From: Streptomyces sp. NBC_01210
GTDB taxonomy: Bacteria > Actinomycetota > Actinomycetes > Streptomycetales > Streptomycetaceae
NCBI RefSeq assembly: GCF_036010325.1
Contig: NZ_CP108549.1
Location: 8,990,001-9,054,000 of the forward strand
Length of the DNA: 64,000 nt
Direction: 5' to 3'
In this document: piece after piece, positions 61,217 through 64,000 of the stretch
Layout of the letters: each line of letters begins with the position of its first letter
Numbering within the stretch: the stretch's first letter is position 1
Notes under the pieces: generated by a model
The model's input: the letters and a program-made list of their open reading frames with translations, nothing else
Told to the model about the DNA's origin: nothing
Database searches by the model: none
Translations under genes and position numbers: made by a program

Positions 61217-64000
61217 CTATCTGAGGCTTCTCCTGAGCGTGGTGACGCTTGTTCCCGGTGTCCGTTGCCCATCTGCGGCGTGGCCCGCCGTCTGGCTGAA
61301 CTCCCTCCAGATCCGGGGGTGTTCGGGTGTGACAGTCTGCCGTTCGCCGCGCATCCCCTGGACCAGGCAGTGGCCGCTTCGTTGGAGCCGCTGCTCGAGC
61401 CACTCCCGGGAGACAAGGAGGCTGTGGGCCGTGCCGGTTGGGCGGTCCCACGACAGGTACCGCACCTGGAGCCGCCCGTCGGTGTCGTACCAGAGGGGGC
61501 GGTCGGGGTCCCGTTGGAGTCCGCTGTCTCTCAGGAGCGGGTCATTGAGCAGCGTCACGGATACGGATGCGTCGAGGGAGCAGTCGGAGCTTTGTGCACC
61601 CCAGCTGTAGGTCTGGGTGGTCGGGACAGCCGTTACGGGTTGCCCGGCGGGGTCCGCGGCGCGGTCGATCTGGGCTTGCGGCTGTGCGGCGAGGGTGCGC
61701 TCCAGCCAGTTGTCCTCGTCGTCGACGGGGCCGTCCGCCCACTGCTCTGCGAGGTCGGCGAGGGACTCGGTTCGCTTCGTTTCTCTCTTCTCCCTCCAGA
61801 TGGCGAGGGCGTCGACGGGCTCGGCGGCAGCAGCTGGTGCGGGGGTTGTCTCCGGCGTGGCCAGGTCGTCGTCATCGTCTGGACCATCGAGGCCATCCGG
61901 CCTGTCGGGACCGGGTTCTTGGTCCGGGTACTGGAACGTACTCACGTGCCAGGTATCGGGTTCAGGGTCCGTCCAGGGGCCAGGCACGGTGGGGAAGTCG
62001 GCGAACAGGAGGCTGTGGCGGTCGGGTCCTTCGGGCATCAGCCGGTTCGTGAGGGAGCGGCCCTTGAGCCATGTGAGCAGGCTGGTGAACTGGTCGTCGG
62101 AAACGGTCCAGCTCGTGATGCGGTGCCACTGCTCAGCCTGTCCATGGGTGATGCTCCAGCCTCGGCCGTCGTGGTCATCCATGGCCTGTTCGTCGAGCAC
62201 GACCCACTCCCTGCCCTGGCCGTCGGTCCGGACACCCAGTTCCTCGAGACCGGGCAGGTTGTTCGGATGGCTGATCCACTCGTCGATACCGTCGTCGTCA
62301 GGCAGTGCCGGGGCAGGCGGTGCGAGAGGGTGCGCAGGGTCGGCGGGCGGAAAGGTTGCGTTGTCCGCTTCGCTGTGGCCGCTTGCGTCGTCGGCAGCGT
62401 CGAACGGGTGCCGGGCCGGAGGAAGGGAGGGATCGATGTCGAGCAGGTACAGCCGTGCCGCTCCCTCGTATTGGGCGGCGTCGTGCTCAGAGGTCCGGTG
62501 GGGGTGACGGTGGTTCGCCAGCCGCTCCACCAACTCGTGGAGGGCCATCCACTGGTACTTCTTGCCGATCCGTTCGCCCTTGTGGGACTGGCGGCCGCCG
62601 GACATGCGTCCACGGGTAGTGTCGAATTCGGCGAAGAGCTCAGGAGACCATCCAAGGTCGGCGACGCGGGCGAGCACCCACCTCGCGGCCCACGCCGCGT
62701 CCACCTCGGTTTCAGCGAGGCGTTCGTCGTCGGCCGGCGGCACCCGGCAGTCCCGCAGCAGCGCGTACTGGTCCTGGTCGAGGACCTGCTGCGCCTTCCA
62801 CCCGGTGAGGAGCTGCGCGACCGCGGCCGACGTGCTCAGGGCAGGCCGGACGGACTCCGGGAGGCTTTCTGCGAAAGCCGGAATACGGTCGGTGTCCACC
62901 GCGACCGGATCATCGCGGCGCTGCCACGATGGCCGGCGGGGATAACCGGACGCCAGAGGCAGCATGCTGAAGTGGCGGACGGCCGGACGGACTTCGTAGT
63001 CCGCGAAGTCCCCCAGCGATGACAGGGACGAGCGAATCGATCCCCACAGGGGCCTGTCCTCCTCCCGCCGTGGGAAGAGATCGTCGAGATCCTCCTCCGC
63101 AGGGGGCTGCCCGATGTCCGGGCAGGCATGCGGATGCCTGACCACCCCAGCTTCTTCGTCAGTGATGACCCCTGCGCCGTGCGCCATGGTGACGATGCGG
63201 GTAGCCGCATCGCACAGCAGCGCGTTCCTCGAGGCGTGCGCGGGCGAACCGGTATCACCGTAGACGTACTCGGTGATCCGCCGCGCGACCTGCCCCAGGA
63301 GGCCGCGCTGCCACTCGCTCCCGCCACGCCGGGCCACCACCCCGTACGCGACCCACACCAGGCGCTCGAAGAGGTAGGGATCGTCCACCTTCTCGGCGTC
63401 CTCGTGCAGGAATCTGTCCAGGAGAGACACGAGAACGTCCCCGTGCGACAGAAGTAGTTGCACGAGGGCTTTGGTCGCACGGTCCCGGAGGAACCGGTTG
63501 GAGGACGTGAGGGCCCAAATAAGCGTCGTGGCCGCCAGCCGGGCCACTTCCTCGGTGCCGCCAGGTGCTGTCACGGGCCGGCCTGTCCGGGCCCCGAGCC
63601 GGGGTCGGGCCGGACGGGACGCGGGGTGGAGATCCTGAGGGGTGGGGTACTGCTCGGCCCAGCGCAGCAGCCGGTGCAGTGCTGTGACGTCCCACACCAT
63701 CGGGTAAGTCTCGACACCCCACCATGCGTCGCGTTCGGGCCGCGGCCTTCTCGCCAGCACCTGGTGGAGACGGTCGGCGTTCAGCAGATGCCCCGGCTCC
63801 GCGGTGACCGCCAGGACAGCCTCCAGCACGTCGGAGTTGCGTCCGTGACGGGCGGCCGTCTCGTTGAGGAGCGCGATGGTGCGTTCGTTGACGCTCCGTG
63901 TGCTGCGCAGGGGAAGCGTTTCCAAAAAGCTCCGGGCCAGCAGATAGTGCTGCATGTCCGCACGGCCGTCGGGCCCGGATGTGTCTGTCGTGGGCCCGGG
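61217..64000 (-). CDS. C-terminal part of a large Avs/STAND-like defence protein, running off the right edge
   Basis: The frame is open from the window end to 61217, at least 927 residues; ATG 63955 is internal. Helical repeats show SSNRFLRDRATKALVQLLLS, LVSLLDRFLHEDAEKVDDPY, LFERLVWVAYGVVARRG, and later GERIGKKYQWMALHELVERL. These 'RD-ATKALV', 'D-PY--ERL-A-AYG' and 'GKKYQW-AL-EL--RL' signatures are, from memory, seen in the long C-terminal sensor of Avs-type STAND NTPases. An acidic linker (DGLDGPDDDDDLATPE) lies near the end. The nuclease and NTPase domains would be upstream, outside this window, so the assignment stays provisional. Confidence 0.5.
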   Translation of the reverse strand, partial: PGPTTDTSGPDGRADMQHYLLARSFLETLPLRSTRSVNERTIALLNETAARHGRNSDVLEAVLAVTAEPGHLLNADRLHQVLARRPRPERDAWWGVETYPMVWDVTALHRLLRWAEQYPTPQDLHPASRPARPRLGARTGRPVTAPGGTEEVARLAATTLIWALTSSNRFLRDRATKALVQLLLSHGDVLVSLLDRFLHEDAEKVDDPYLFERLVWVAYGVVARRGGSEWQRGLLGQVARRITEYVYGDTGSPAHASRNALLCDAATRIVTMAHGAGVITDEEAGVVRHPHACPDIGQPPAEEDLDDLFPRREEDRPLWGSIRSSLSSLGDFADYEVRPAVRHFSMLPLASGYPRRPSWQRRDDPVAVDTDRIPAFAESLPESVRPALSTSAAVAQLLTGWKAQQVLDQDQYALLRDCRVPPADDERLAETEVDAAWAARWVLARVADLGWSPELFAEFDTTRGRMSGGRQSHKGERIGKKYQWMALHELVERLANHRHPHRTSEHDAAQYEGAARLYLLDIDPSLPPARHPFDAADDASGHSEADNATFPPADPAHPLAPPAPALPDDDGIDEWISHPNNLPGLEELGVRTDGQGREWVVLDEQAMDDHDGRGWSITHGQAEQWHRITSWTVSDDQFTSLLTWLKGRSLTNRLMPEGPDRHSLLFADFPTVPGPWTDPEPDTWHVSTFQYPDQEPGPDRPDGLDGPDDDDDLATPETTPAPAAAAEPVDALAIWREKRETKRTESLADLAEQWADGPVDDEDNWLERTLAAQPQAQIDRAADPAGQPVTAVPTTQTYSWGAQSSDCSLDASVSVTLLNDPLLRDSGLQRDPDRPLWYDTDGRLQVRYLSWDRPTGTAHSLLVSREWLEQRLQRSGHCLVQGMRGERQTVTPEHPRIWREFSQTAGHAADGQRTPGTSVTTLRRSLR

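Noticed and set aside
1..64000. CRISPR arrays, rRNA or tRNA genes
   Set aside because: No regularly spaced repeats of 25-40 bp and no tRNA-like or rRNA-like sequence were noticed by reading; a covariance-model scan would settle it.

Overview
The window is high-GC actinobacterial DNA, most probably Streptomyces. Third codon positions are almost all G or C, GTG and TTG starts are common, several genes look leaderless, and the gene families (NRPS-like operon, RHS/IPT secreted proteins, DUF6083, ImmA/IrrE with a helix-turn-helix partner, TnsA-like heteromeric transposase) are typical of the genus. No housekeeping locus, rRNA, tRNA or CRISPR array was seen. It reads as an accessory region built from mobile elements, a biosynthetic operon, a polymorphic toxin locus and a long defence island.

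Layout. 1-5.2 kb: a left-edge hypothetical gene, a frameshifted helix-turn-helix membrane protein, the N-terminal half of a secreted RHS/IPT protein, and a tyrosine recombinase with 17-21 bp repeats beside it. 5.3-16.6 kb: a tightly overlapping minus-strand operon of nine genes. In transcription order these are a Fe(II)/2-oxoglutarate oxygenase, an opine-type dehydrogenase, a PCP-condensation didomain protein, an ATP-grasp ligase, a stand-alone adenylation protein, a flavin amine oxidase, a second ATP-grasp ligase, a D-2-hydroxyacid dehydrogenase and an MFS exporter. It looks like a small peptide or opine-like natural product pathway that I cannot name. 16.6-23.5 kb: IS5- and IS481-type remnants, a decapitated methyltransferase, and a Tn554-like recombinase trio damaged at its 5' end. 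23.5-28.6 kb: a minus-strand RHS toxin locus with its immunity candidate, plus a displaced second toxin tip and a second immunity candidate.

28.9-64 kb: a plus-strand-dominated defence island. It holds a GmrSD-like DUF262/DUF1524 protein, a PIN-domain protein, a Gabija-like pair (OLD ATPase-TOPRIM nuclease plus UvrD helicase), another UvrD helicase, a Tn7-like tnsA-tnsB-tnsC module on the minus strand, and a regulatory set (sigma-like protein, helix-turn-helix protein, ImmA/IrrE protease). Next comes a three-gene operon of metallo-beta-lactamase-fold protein, E2-E1-JAB ubiquitin-pathway fusion and patatin-like phospholipase. A divergently controlled XRE/zinc-finger locus, a second close UvrD paralogue, and the C-terminal part of a very large protein resembling Avs-type STAND NTPases close the window.

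The strongest candidate for an undescribed system is the MBL / E2-E1-JAB / patatin operon at 51.7-56.6 kb. It pairs a ubiquitin-like conjugation module with a phospholipase effector but has no CD-NTase in view. A recurring feature is single-base frameshifts in otherwise well-preserved genes. Three of them are an apparent extra G in a G run, so sequencing error must be excluded before those genes are treated as dead.
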